This document shows, in pieces, positions 9,453-18,035 of a stretch of 64,000 nucleotides of DNA (positions are counted from its first letter, which is position 1; every line of letters begins with the position of its first letter). Origin of the DNA: an uncultured Selenomonadales bacterium (GTDB lineage Bacteria; Bacillota; Negativicutes; Selenomonadales; Selenomonadaceae). The position numbers were made by a program, and so were the translations under genes. The stretch spans positions 152,365 through 216,364 of the forward strand of contig ONUH01000002.1 of NCBI GenBank assembly GCA_900321035.1. Direction: 5' to 3'. The notes under the pieces were generated by a model, which saw only the letters and a list, made by a program, of their open reading frames with translations, searched no databases and was not told the origin of the DNA.

Positions 9453-10592
9453 TTATCCGTCTTTTCGATAAAAACGCATCACTTCAGCCACAATCCTTCG
9501 AACATTCTCCTCACCAATCCCATACCACATCGGCAGTCGCAAAAGTCGCTCGCTTTCCCGGGTCGTATATCTGTCCTCCCCGTGGAATCGTCCGTACTTG
9601 CGTCCCGCTATAGACGAATGAAGCGGCACATAATGGAACAGCGCAATAAACCCTTGTTCCTTTAAGTATGCAATCAGCGCGGTGCGCTCTTCGATATCTT
9701 TCACTTTGATATAGAATAGATGGGCATTGTGCTTGCATCCTTCCGGTACAGACGGGAGTTCAATCCGTCCGCTTTCGGCCAGAGGAGATAAAAGCTCATA
9801 ATACAGGTTCCAGCTACGCAACCGGTTTTCATTGATTTCTTCCGCAATTTCAAGCTGCGCGTAAAGATACGCCGCCGCGAGGTCGCTCGGCAGATACGAA
9901 GAGCCAATATCCACCCAAGAATACTTGTCCACCTGCCCACGGAGAAATTGGGAACGGTTCGTCCCTTTTTCGCGAATGATCTCGGCACGTTCGACAAGCT
10001 CCGAACGATTTACAAGCGTCGCTCCGCCTTCGCCCATGCTGTAATTTTTCGTTTCATGGAAACTGTAACAACCGATATCGCCAATAGTCCCGAGCGCTTG
10101 CCCACGATATGTACTCATAACTCCTTGCGCGGCATCCTCTACCACAAAAAGATTATGTCGCTGAGCAATGTCTAGAATGGTATCCATTTCACAGCTCACG
10201 CCGCCGTAATGGACGATTGCAATTCCACGCGTGCGATTTGTTATCGCCGCTTCAATCAGCTTTTCATCAATATTCATCGTATCCGGCCGAATATCGACAA
10301 AAACGATATGCGCCCCGCGAAGGACAAATGCATTTGCCGTGGAACAAAATGTAAACGATGGCATGATAATCTCGTCGCCAGGTCGGACATCGCATAAAAT
10401 CGCCGCCATCTCCAACGAATGCGAGCAAGATGGCGTCAGCAGTACTCGCTTCGCATGAAAGCAATTTTCTAACCAAGCGGCGCATTTTTTACAAAAAACA
10501 CCATCACCGCGTAATATTCCTGTTTGTGCCGCTTCCTGCAGGTACAGAACACTTTTGTCTAATTCTATCGGTTTATTAAATGGAATCAACAT
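9453..10592 (-). CDS. wecE: dTDP-4-amino-4,6-dideoxygalactose transaminase
   Basis: This is a DegT/DnrJ/EryC1/StrS aminotransferase and very close to enterobacterial WecE (RffA). Shared stretches include LLTPSCSHSLEMAA, STANAFVLRGA, VVEDAAQGVMSTY, FHETKNYSMGEGG with the PLP lysine at about residue 182, EIIREKGTNRSQF and FHGEDRYTTRESERLLRLP. Length (379 residues) equals the family norm. WecE converts dTDP-4-keto-6-deoxyglucose to dTDP-4-amino-4,6-dideoxygalactose. The ATG at 10592 is preceded by AGAGGAC at good spacing and gives the WecE-like N-terminus LIPFNKP; a start at 10622 would add ten residues. No rmlA or rmlB is in the window, so the keto-sugar must come from elsewhere. The neighbouring ACP, FkbH and GNAT genes suggest that the amino group is later acylated. 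Confidence 0.92.
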   Translation of the reverse strand: MLIPFNKPIELDKSVLYLQEAAQTGILRGDGVFCKKCAAWLENCFHAKRVLLTPSCSHSLEMAAILCDVRPGDEIIMPSFTFCSTANAFVLRGAHIVFVDIRPDTMNIDEKLIEAAITNRTRGIAIVHYGGVSCEMDTILDIAQRHNLFVVEDAAQGVMSTYRGQALGTIGDIGCYSFHETKNYSMGEGGATLVNRSELVERAEIIREKGTNRSQFLRGQVDKYSWVDIGSSYLPSDLAAAYLYAQLEIAEEINENRLRSWNLYYELLSPLAESGRIELPSVPEGCKHNAHLFYIKVKDIEERTALIAYLKEQGFIALFHYVPLHSSIAGRKYGRFHGEDRYTTRESERLLRLPMWYGIGEENVRRIVAEVMRFYRKDG

Positions 10593-10652
10593 TGCAATGT
10601 CCTCTTTAATTATTAATTCCAAGATACAGAGCCTGCGCTCATGAAATACATG

Positions 10653-10886
10653 CTACCCACGTTTCTTTTGAATCAGTTTAATCATTTCTCCGACATTTGA
10701 CGTATTCTGCAATTCTCCAAAAGCAAACTTGATACCAAACTGTTTCTCTATTGCTACCACCAGACGAATCTGCGCCAAGGAATCCCAATCCTCAATATCG
10801 GCTGCAGTCGTCTCGTCTGTTATCACCAAGGTTTCATCGTCAAACACGTCCTGAAAAATCGGCTGCAATTCCTTTAAAATATCCAT
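10653..10886 (-). CDS. Acyl carrier protein (phosphopantetheine-binding)
   Basis: A 77-residue acidic helical protein with the DWDSLAQIRLV motif; the serine at position 36 is the expected phosphopantetheine attachment site. Length and charge match stand-alone ACPs. It lies between a SAM methyltransferase gene and wecE and a few genes downstream of an FkbH-like gene. FkbH proteins load glyceryl units from 1,3-bisphosphoglycerate onto such carriers, so this ACP more likely serves a dedicated glycan-acyl pathway than general fatty-acid synthesis. That role is inference from context. Confidence 0.88.
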   Translation of the reverse strand: MDILKELQPIFQDVFDDETLVITDETTAADIEDWDSLAQIRLVVAIEKQFGIKFAFGELQNTSNVGEMIKLIQKKRG

Positions 10887-10899
10887 TGTCTTCTTCCTC

Positions 10900-11820
10900 C
10901 TAAATCTTTTTCAAAATATAAGCAACATTGATAGGCAGTTTTTGCCGTTCGCTTCTCTCTATTGTGGTATTCTTATACGGTACATAGAGTTTTTCGTCGA
11001 TTCCCAATCCAGCGGACGCAAACAAATCTTCCACTTCCTGTATTTTCCTGAAAAGATAAATATGATCTATCTCCGGAGCATTAACACACGTCGACAGATA
11101 TAGCCGCCCATCGTCCTTCAACAGCCTTCGGCTCTTGTCCAAAAACATCTGCGGCGTTTCCACATGTTCCAATACCTCGCCGATAGAAATTGCGTCATAT
11201 TGTTCCTTTCTTGCAAAATTTAAAAAATCCGAATGAATAAACCGTATATCATGCGTATCAACAAACTCAGCCGTCATTTTTTTCGTTAGGTCTAAAGATG
11301 CTTCGCTGAGGTCTACAACGTCGTACCGAGAAAATCCTCCTGCGCGTATTGCCTCCAAACAAAACACTCCATGTCCCGCACCCACTTCAAGGTATGCGCC
11401 TTTGCTTTTACCATGTGTTTGTAAAAAAGTACGGAAAAACACAAAGAACCGTTTATGCTGCGGCCAAAGGAGAAGAGACACGGCAAGTCCAGTCATATAT
11501 TTTTTCATATACACTTCATCATCGTAAACCGAATGAAAAACTTCTTCAAGTTTTGAGTAGCGATAATGTCCCTCCGAATAAAAATACCGCTCTTCTTTTT
11601 CCGTTTCATCAAGGAAAAACGCATAGCTTTCTGCCATAAAAGGAATGGTGTCACCATTCTTTTGGGCGATATAAATATATCGTTCCATGATTATCGCCAA
11701 CTCTTTATCCATATCCGCAAAGGCTTTCAACACTGACGTTTGTCGCGGGGTTCGTTCACTTGTCGCTGCGCCAAAAGTGCGAAGCAGTTCTTCTTTCAGT
11801 ATTTGCAACGAATTTTCCAT
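10900..11820 (-). CDS. Class I SAM-dependent methyltransferase
   Basis: The second half carries a standard Rossmann methyltransferase core: motif I as YLEVGAGHGVFCLEA, an acidic motif II region (DVVDLSEASLDL), then DAISIGEVLEHVETP and LLKDDGRLYLSTCVNAP. The first ~130 residues are helical and of unknown type. It sits 13 nt upstream of the ACP gene and 10 nt downstream of the VOC gene, so all three are co-transcribed. In glyceryl-ACP pathways an O-methyltransferase acts on the carrier-bound unit, which would fit here, but the sequence alone cannot tell a sugar from a carrier-bound substrate. Confidence 0.8.
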   Translation of the reverse strand: MENSLQILKEELLRTFGAATSERTPRQTSVLKAFADMDKELAIIMERYIYIAQKNGDTIPFMAESYAFFLDETEKEERYFYSEGHYRYSKLEEVFHSVYDDEVYMKKYMTGLAVSLLLWPQHKRFFVFFRTFLQTHGKSKGAYLEVGAGHGVFCLEAIRAGGFSRYDVVDLSEASLDLTKKMTAEFVDTHDIRFIHSDFLNFARKEQYDAISIGEVLEHVETPQMFLDKSRRLLKDDGRLYLSTCVNAPEIDHIYLFRKIQEVEDLFASAGLGIDEKLYVPYKNTTIERSERQKLPINVAYILKKI

Positions 11821-11830
11821 ATCGTCTTCC

Positions 11831-12220
11831 TCATGTTTCTACAAGTTCTATCATTCCGACAGAAGCACTATATAAAAAAGCCACTCGGTGATTAGCGATT
11901 GCAGAAGCCGGACTAGGCGGCCGCAAGAGCAAAAAATTATGCTCTTGCAAATTCTTTATAGTTTTTTCTATATTTTCACACTCATAGCAAATATGATATG
12001 GCGACGCCCCTATTTTTCTCATGCTTTTAGGAAATAGTGAACACCCTTCAGCAGGTGCGACCAGTTCTACGAGCGCACTTCCATTACGAAGGAATTGAAC
12101 ATAAATCCGTCGTTCTTCATCATGCGTACAAATCCCTTCCGTCGTATAACCAAGCGAGATAAATTCTTGCTGTGCTTCCTCAAGGTCTGTCACATAATAA
12201 CCTATATGATGAACTTTCAA
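11831..12220 (-). CDS. VOC-superfamily protein (methylmalonyl-CoA epimerase-like)
   Basis: The 129-residue product has the two beta-alpha-beta-beta-beta repeats of the vicinal oxygen chelate fold. KVHHIGYYVTDLEEAQQEF and ALVELVAP come from the first half, SPYHICYECENIEKTI and GMIELVET from the second. The two His and two Glu positions expected for metal binding in epimerase/glyoxalase relatives are present. Its ATG overlaps the stop of the FkbH-like gene (ATGA), so the two are translationally coupled. It might isomerise or epimerise an ACP-bound acyl group; this is inference. Confidence 0.8.
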   Translation of the reverse strand: MKVHHIGYYVTDLEEAQQEFISLGYTTEGICTHDEERRIYVQFLRNGSALVELVAPAEGCSLFPKSMRKIGASPYHICYECENIEKTIKNLQEHNFLLLRPPSPASAIANHRVAFLYSASVGMIELVET

Positions 12221-14040
12221 CTTGCATTCTCCTGTACACGGATGAATTGATTTTTCCTCTCATAGCTTATCAAGGGCAATTCCCAAATCGTTCCCTCGTC
12301 ATTCTCTTCGAGAAGTGTGAAGCCAAAATCGCTGTACATATCCGCTACCACTTTATTCTTCTTAGTAGGGAAATAATACCCGACCAGTGCTTTACAGCCT
12401 TTTCCTCTCGCCCGGGCTACCAATTCATCCAGCATCAGGTCCTCCACGCCGCGCTTTAACACTCGACAGCTCATAAGCCAGAGCAATATATGCGCCTCAT
12501 CGTCACGTTTTTCGGCAATGATTTCCGAAATGAGTCCATTGTCGCCAAATTTATCCTTTAGGCGACAATAAAGCGTGATGTAGTTTTCATCGTTGGTCAT
12601 TTGCCGGATATCTGCCAATGTACAGCGGCGCGTCGTCAAATTGAACTGATTTGTTTTGTTCGTGAGTTGTGCGATGCGGTCAAAGTAAACATCACGAAAA
12701 ACGCCGACCTCTGCTTCCATTTGCAAAGATCGAAGGAAATCATCGTAGTTCGTTACCGACTCCGCAAGTTCTTCGCGCTGGCGATTCTCATGATAAGTTT
12801 GGCTCCGTCGGAAATCGTCAGCGGAAAGTGAGGCTGTGTCGAAATATCCGTTGCCCTCGATTGCCCGGATATATGAGGATATATCCTGTGGGTCAACTTC
12901 CGGGACAGAAACTTCCGGCACCAACTCTCGGACAATGGCACGTTCCGCCGGATTATCATCAATGAACACGAAGCTGTCGAGGCCAAGATTTAGTTCATGC
13001 GCAATTTGGCGGATATTGATATTCTTTGGTTCCCAGTTCGCATGAAATGCGACGAAATCTTCCAAGTGCAAAACACTGTCCGGATGAGAAAAGCCTTCTT
13101 TCGCGGTTTCTTCGTCATTTTTCGAGCAGACGGCCAAGAGAACGCCTCGTTCTTTCAGATGCCTGACATACTGTTGCCACTCTGTAAACGCTTCTCCTGT
13201 GGGCGTTTCGTGCCCCAGTGCAATGCCATTTACCCCGTCGTCGCCAATGACACCGCCCCAAAGGGTATTATCGAGATCAAGAACAAGGACTTTCTTGGTT
13301 TTCCCTAGAATCGCGCGAATCAACCGTGCCGCACTCCATGCCACATCCGGAATCACGTCGTAATTCATCGCAAACTTGTAAGCGTGATACTGAAAGCGAT
13401 TATGCCATTTCGCAAGGCCGATTTCGGCAGCAACACGCGCAAAGTCATGAACGTAAAAGCCGTCATTTGTCGTCGCATAGACGGCAAATTTTTCATTCAG
13501 TACAGAAACAAACCGTGCCATACTCTGCGGAAGTGTCGCGTCCAAATGACCTTCCGGCCGAAATGGCGGCGGGTCAAAATTGTTTTGAATGATGACGGCA
13601 GGATATTTCGCGGCAAGGCTCTTCCATATCGTCTCATATCGCTGATATTCCGCATCAAGTTTTTCCTGCACCACCTTCTCAGAGTCCTTGATGTCGGGCA
13701 GATGAAGAAGATTCGCTACACCGGTAAAAAGGAAGACAATATCCGGCGCAAAGTCATCAAGCGCGGCATTAGGGAATACACTGTCTTCATAATATTTATT
13801 ATATTCGGATTCATAGAAGGTTGGACGAATGCCCGAATCCAACAAGAATATTTCTAAAAGGTTCTTGAATTCTGCCGTCGTCACACCGCCAAGAAGGGCG
13901 ATTTTTTTGTCTATGTAGTGAATATTTTCGCGTGTAAGCAGTCTGCGACGCAGAAACTTTTGCTTTCGAAGAAGCGCGTCATTGTCTAACGGATAACAAA
14001 TCGCAACCCTCTCATCTTGACTTTGTAACATTGCAATCAT
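12217..14040 (-). CDS. FkbH-like HAD-IIIC protein
   Basis: The 607-residue product has the FkbH layout: an N-terminal SGNH-like region (~60-240), a HAD phosphatase-type centre with VLVLDLDNTLWGG near residue 250 and FVFIDDNPAERAIV near 355, and a C-terminal acyltransferase-like part with TNQFNLTTRRC, DKFGDNGLISEI and MSCRVLKRGVED. In polyketide pathways such proteins take glycerate from 1,3-bisphosphoglycerate and load it on an ACP. An ACP gene lies four genes downstream. The ATG at 14040 overlaps the GNAT stop (ATGA), as elsewhere in this operon, but an in-frame ATG at 14031 has better spacing from GGGAG. It is the strongest clue that the glycan carries a glyceryl-derived group. Confidence 0.85.
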   Translation of the reverse strand: MIAMLQSQDERVAICYPLDNDALLRKQKFLRRRLLTRENIHYIDKKIALLGGVTTAEFKNLLEIFLLDSGIRPTFYESEYNKYYEDSVFPNAALDDFAPDIVFLFTGVANLLHLPDIKDSEKVVQEKLDAEYQRYETIWKSLAAKYPAVIIQNNFDPPPFRPEGHLDATLPQSMARFVSVLNEKFAVYATTNDGFYVHDFARVAAEIGLAKWHNRFQYHAYKFAMNYDVIPDVAWSAARLIRAILGKTKKVLVLDLDNTLWGGVIGDDGVNGIALGHETPTGEAFTEWQQYVRHLKERGVLLAVCSKNDEETAKEGFSHPDSVLHLEDFVAFHANWEPKNINIRQIAHELNLGLDSFVFIDDNPAERAIVRELVPEVSVPEVDPQDISSYIRAIEGNGYFDTASLSADDFRRSQTYHENRQREELAESVTNYDDFLRSLQMEAEVGVFRDVYFDRIAQLTNKTNQFNLTTRRCTLADIRQMTNDENYITLYCRLKDKFGDNGLISEIIAEKRDDEAHILLWLMSCRVLKRGVEDLMLDELVARARGKGCKALVGYYFPTKKNKVVADMYSDFGFTLLEENDEGTIWELPLISYERKNQFIRVQENAS

Positions 14041-14585
14041 TCTCCCACAGAAAACGCGGAGTTAAATTCATCTCGCAAAATGGAAACAGCTATCAAATTA
14101 TGATATTTCCCCTTTTTAAAAATCTGTTGCCGTAATACCCCGTCTTCATGAAAACGTAATTTATGAACCAATTTCCGAGAAAAAATATTTTCTTCTAAAA
14201 TAGTGCCGTAAACACAATTCATTCCTAATTCGTTAAACAAGTAATCCAAGAATCCAATTCCGGCATCAAATGTGTCACCTTTCATCCTTGAATTTGCATC
14301 CGCGCAAGTCTTCATGCCATAAACAGCTTTTCTGTTCTTCCAATCAATATTTTCTGCAGTGACCATACCGATGGTTTTCCCATTAGTCAATTCAATCATA
14401 AGCTTTATATGCTTGTCATCGTTACGAAATGTCCGCATATAATCCTTTTGTTGCTCCTTACTGACCGGATAACTCCAACCTCCCGATAGATATTCTATTT
14501 CTGAATCATTAATCATAAAATAGAGTAAATCAAAATCCTTTTCTTCTATTGAACGCAATATTGCACAACCATGCTTGATAATCAT
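14037..14585 (-). CDS. GNAT-family acyltransferase (RimJ/RimL-like)
   Basis: A 182-residue single-domain GNAT protein. It begins IIKHGCAILRSIEEKDFDLL and contains the acyl-CoA pocket region around GMVTAENIDW and the usual later strands NCVYGTILEENIFSRKLVHKLRF. The start at 14585 is fixed by GGAGGGAG upstream and by the ATGA overlap with the stop of the WbqC gene. GNAT enzymes in sugar clusters N-acylate amino-sugar nucleotides, as WecD does after WecE, so a role in acylating the 4-amino sugar made by the WecE homologue is plausible but not shown. Confidence 0.8.
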   Translation of the reverse strand: MIIKHGCAILRSIEEKDFDLLYFMINDSEIEYLSGGWSYPVSKEQQKDYMRTFRNDDKHIKLMIELTNGKTIGMVTAENIDWKNRKAVYGMKTCADANSRMKGDTFDAGIGFLDYLFNELGMNCVYGTILEENIFSRKLVHKLRFHEDGVLRQQIFKKGKYHNLIAVSILRDEFNSAFSVGE

Positions 14586-15280
14586 TGGCACTCCCTCCAA
14601 CCCCAAATATAATTTGGAGCATTTTCCCCTACGTTGAACAATAAATCCAAGATAGAAACCTGATGTGTAAACGCTTCACCCCTCTGCGGATATTCTGGAT
14701 AGCCTGCATAGTCCTTCCACATAAGTTCAATCCCCGCTTTTTCATAGTCTTCCACAATAATATAATCCTTTGCGGCGGGGCCGGATACATATATATCTGC
14801 CCCTGATGCCTGTACAAGGCTCAAAAGCTTCTCATGTTTTACACCATGCGTTGAATAATCTCGACTATCCGAGAATTTTGTACAAATGTGCAGAAAATCG
14901 GTTGATATATGCTTTATCAAAAAACGATTGAGTTCGTATAGATAATTCCACGTTCTTTCCATATACACATAACGAAAGAAGCTTTCGTATTTCTTCCAAA
15001 AAGGTGCTTTGTGGTATGCCATTTCAAATGTCTGAAAATGTTTCTGCTGCCATTTCGAATCTTTTATATCCACATCAAGGATTAAGCGTTTTTCATTGCT
15101 CCCTACTGGCACCGAAAGCCATATTTTCCCCTGTGGAGTAAGAATTTGATTTCGATTTCTCCAATCATTTTTCGTAAATTGTACTTCGTCATAAAAAATG
15201 AATTCGTCAACGTCATGGATAATATCAAAGTAGCCTTTCCATGGAATATAATTAGATTGCAACACTGCAACACGTTTCAT
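14582..15280 (-). CDS. WbqC-family protein
   Basis: The 232-residue protein starts VAVLQSNYIPWKGYFDII and continues DEFIFYDEVQFTKNDWRNRN, the hallmark of the WbqC-like family found in O-antigen and sugar-modification loci. The C-terminal half has DIYVSGPAAKDY and LSILDLLFNVG-like sequence. The family's biochemistry is poorly known; members are often beside amino-sugar, FkbH or methyltransferase genes, as here. It is coupled to the downstream GNAT gene by an ATGA overlap. Confidence 0.82.
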   Translation of the reverse strand: MKRVAVLQSNYIPWKGYFDIIHDVDEFIFYDEVQFTKNDWRNRNQILTPQGKIWLSVPVGSNEKRLILDVDIKDSKWQQKHFQTFEMAYHKAPFWKKYESFFRYVYMERTWNYLYELNRFLIKHISTDFLHICTKFSDSRDYSTHGVKHEKLLSLVQASGADIYVSGPAAKDYIIVEDYEKAGIELMWKDYAGYPEYPQRGEAFTHQVSILDLLFNVGENAPNYIWGWRECQ

Positions 15281-15356
15281 TGTATGCTCCCTGTTATCTG
15301 TTTACCAAGATCGCGATCCATGTCTTATTGACATTCCTCACTCCAAATCTCCTGTT

Positions 15357-17873
15357 TTAACGTGATAGCACGTAATGAAGGATATTGGCTCCACATAAAT
15401 CAAAAGCAACTTTTCGTTCTTGCCGTTCTCCCACAAGATTAAAAAATGTCTCATAAAAATCTTCAAGACCAGATGTATGGGTTAACTGAGGTTCATATAC
15501 TATTTCATTCGGGGACAGCGATTTTTTTAAACTCTTTGAAAAAAAATCTACCATTTCTCTATAATCGTCAGTTGTTTGAAAAATCTCTGCCATCGTTGCC
15601 TTTTTTGTCGATTTGTCAATTCGGATGAGATATTTCCCTTGATTCGGATACAGTAAAATCTCATTGCCACGCTTCGCTAAAGACGGATAACCTATATCTA
15701 TTTCACCCCCTAAGTATCCTCGATGCATTTCGATTTCGCCTGTGTGAATATTTATACAGGCAAAATCGTCTTTATTCGAAGAGATTACCCATAAGCAGCC
15801 GTCATCCCACAGGAGTCCAGCTGAAGCCCTTCTGTCACCAAATAAATTCTCATACGTCCGAAGGATTGTTTGAGTACCGTCCCATTGCAACAAATCACCA
15901 TTTTGGGAATATATCCAAAAAGATGAACCATCAAAAGTCATCGTCTCAAACTTATAGCTCGACGCGCCTATAGAGTAAATTAGATGCGTTTTTTCTTGTG
16001 TATCAAAACAAATCACCTTATTTCCCAATCGGAACGTAAAGTACAATTTTGTTCCAACAAGTGCGTCGCCGCCAAAAAGAGGTCCTTCCTCATTGCCAAT
16101 CTCTTTCTCGATTTCCCTGAACCAATCAGAATAATAAAAAATTTGAGCATTATGAGGGGTGAACGACACAATCGCATGCGCACAATATGGTTTTAGCCAT
16201 ATCTTATTATCTATAAGATGCGCATTTGTAAACTGTGGTCCGGCTGTTTGAATTTTTGTCTCATCAAGTAGAAAGCAGCCCCATTTTTTCTTTCCAATTT
16301 CATACGACAAAATATTTTTTCCATTCGTGGGAATAAAATAAAAAACGCCATTATATTCAATGATTTTACTATATAAGAATCTTGTTGCTATTTCTTGATT
16401 CGGGAAAAAGTCGATACGTTTCGTATCAGTCCAATCCTCTCTCACTCGAAACAGTCCGTTGGTATTCCACGCAGGGAAATAAAAACCGTCTTCTTTATGT
16501 ACTCCACTGACAAAGTTCAAACAGAGAATATCTTCCTGTGTAACATCAACTGTGGTTATATCCTCAATAATCACAGGCTTACCGGTCTTTCGGTACAACT
16601 CAACTACGCTGCTGCCATCACCATAATATGCATTGCTTAAAACGATGGCTCGATTCATATCCGCACTGTCATCGTAAATTCCCCAGCCTTCCGCGTTATA
16701 CCGCGTAACGATTCCATCATATTCTTCTGCCAACTCAGGGCGCATTGATTTCAACGTGGCCTGCAGGAGAGGGTGAGGGCGCCAAAGGAGCGCTACTTCA
16801 TCTTGATGTTCTTGAAAAGTCCTAAATACTTGACGGATTTTCGCAAGCATCTTTTCATTATGTTGAAGCATGGCGGAAAGCCCAGTGTTATAAAAGACAA
16901 TCTTTTTCCAGCTTCCATCGGGCTTCTGGATAATCTTCAGCCATTCATCAGGAATGTCTAACTCTTCTTGCTTTGTCATAGCCACTTTGTCAAACTTCGG
17001 CGAGCCCATTCCCAATATCCGCTTTTCCCAAAAGGTGCGTTCCGTTTGATTCGTCCGTTTTGTCAGCACGTCAATATAAACCCGCCGCATAGCTTCGGAC
17101 TGGACGATAACTTGATGCGCATTTAACACCGCCGGTGTCGTAACAAAGTGCGCAATGCCCTCTTCCATCGTTTCGATTTCTTCCTCGCTCTTGCCTTCAA
17201 ACTCCGGCTCGGCTAAGACGAAATAAGGGATGTAGACCAGCTTGTCTGTTTGGCCCTTTAATTTACTGGAAAAGTATCTGCTTTCCACAGACGTGACACG
17301 ATTATATTCGTCATACGGATTATGAATAAAAATGACGTCAGGGGTTATTTCCTCCAAATTGAAGTCTTCCCATTTCACCGTCGGCACGTCTTTCGGGAAT
17401 TGGTCCCTTTCGCAGTGCCACTCCGCAACGGTGTGCTCTGGCGTGAGATCGGCGTAAGGAATCGGCATGACGTAGGCGATGCAGTGCGCCTTGTCCTCGT
17501 CCGCCGCTCTCCAGACGCTTTCAAGGCTGTCCCACATGCTGGCTTTATAGGGCAAGAAGAAGATTTCTTTTTTGAAGGAGGTTTCCTTTTGCGTTTGCGT
17601 AATCATATATTGCAGCAAGTCGCTGCACAGGGAGACAATCTCGTCTTCGTCCGGCGCGTCTGTCGCCAACTGTTCCAAGGCAAGCAATAGTCCGTCGTAT
17701 GTGTCCTTATACTCAGCAAAGCGACTCTCGGAAAGCCCCCGAAAACACAAATCGCGTGCCTGCAGGAGCGCATTGCGCATCGCATTCAGGTCACGCGAAT
17801 GAAAGGGCGGCATGGCGTGCAAGCCGTCCTGGACGATGTTCAGTTGTTTGAGCAATCGTTCCTTGATCGCCAT
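15357..17873 (-). CDS. Large glycan-transfer protein: CDP-glycerol-transferase-like region plus probable beta-propeller
   Basis: This 838-residue protein is the first gene of the island's operon. Residues ~90-480 look like a CDP-glycerol glycerophosphotransferase relative: DVIFIHNPYDEYNRV, LGMGSPKFDKV, VALLWRPHPLL and YYGDGSSVVELYRKTGKPV occur in the order expected. Residues ~485-800 are rich in repeated beta-type segments such as FYFIPTNGKNILSYEIGKKK, KLYFTFRLGNKVICFDTQEK and GCLWVISSNKDDFACINIHT, suggesting a kelch- or WD-like propeller. The ATG at 17873 has GAGGG four bases upstream. The first ~220 codons are GC-richer than the rest, so the compositional edge of the island falls inside this gene. 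The substrate is unknown. Confidence 0.65.
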   Translation of the reverse strand: MAIKERLLKQLNIVQDGLHAMPPFHSRDLNAMRNALLQARDLCFRGLSESRFAEYKDTYDGLLLALEQLATDAPDEDEIVSLCSDLLQYMITQTQKETSFKKEIFFLPYKASMWDSLESVWRAADEDKAHCIAYVMPIPYADLTPEHTVAEWHCERDQFPKDVPTVKWEDFNLEEITPDVIFIHNPYDEYNRVTSVESRYFSSKLKGQTDKLVYIPYFVLAEPEFEGKSEEEIETMEEGIAHFVTTPAVLNAHQVIVQSEAMRRVYIDVLTKRTNQTERTFWEKRILGMGSPKFDKVAMTKQEELDIPDEWLKIIQKPDGSWKKIVFYNTGLSAMLQHNEKMLAKIRQVFRTFQEHQDEVALLWRPHPLLQATLKSMRPELAEEYDGIVTRYNAEGWGIYDDSADMNRAIVLSNAYYGDGSSVVELYRKTGKPVIIEDITTVDVTQEDILCLNFVSGVHKEDGFYFPAWNTNGLFRVREDWTDTKRIDFFPNQEIATRFLYSKIIEYNGVFYFIPTNGKNILSYEIGKKKWGCFLLDETKIQTAGPQFTNAHLIDNKIWLKPYCAHAIVSFTPHNAQIFYYSDWFREIEKEIGNEEGPLFGGDALVGTKLYFTFRLGNKVICFDTQEKTHLIYSIGASSYKFETMTFDGSSFWIYSQNGDLLQWDGTQTILRTYENLFGDRRASAGLLWDDGCLWVISSNKDDFACINIHTGEIEMHRGYLGGEIDIGYPSLAKRGNEILLYPNQGKYLIRIDKSTKKATMAEIFQTTDDYREMVDFFSKSLKKSLSPNEIVYEPQLTHTSGLEDFYETFFNLVGERQERKVAFDLCGANILHYVLSR

Positions 17874-17949
17874 TTCCCTCGCCTCCGAATCCTTTCTTCA
17901 GAGAAGGTCTGTGAAGACAGACTTCACCTCTTGTTACAAATATATTTAT

Positions 17950-17978
17950 ATTTTACAGGGAATATACCTTTTTGTCAA
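17950..17978 (-). promoter_or_regulatory. Sigma-A promoter of the glycan operon
   Basis: On the minus strand TTGACA (17973-17978) and TAAAAT (17950-17955) are separated by exactly 17 nt. It is the only strong promoter seen for the run of minus-strand genes down to position 1. A short GTGAAG/CTTCAC hairpin lies in the leader before the ATG at 17873. Confidence 0.8.
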
Positions 17979-17986
17979 ACAATTCA

Positions 17987-18030
17987 AAAAGCCTGCCGAC
18001 GACGTCGAAATGCAGTCGCGGCAGGCTTTT
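17987..18030 (-). terminator. Rho-independent terminator after aroF
   Basis: GCCTGCCG (17991-17998) pairs with CGGCAGGC (18019-18026), flanked by A-runs and T-runs on both sides, so it can act in both directions. It begins 6 nt past the aroF stop and lies upstream of the glycan operon promoter, insulating the two. Confidence 0.85.
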
Positions 18031-18035
18031 CATGC

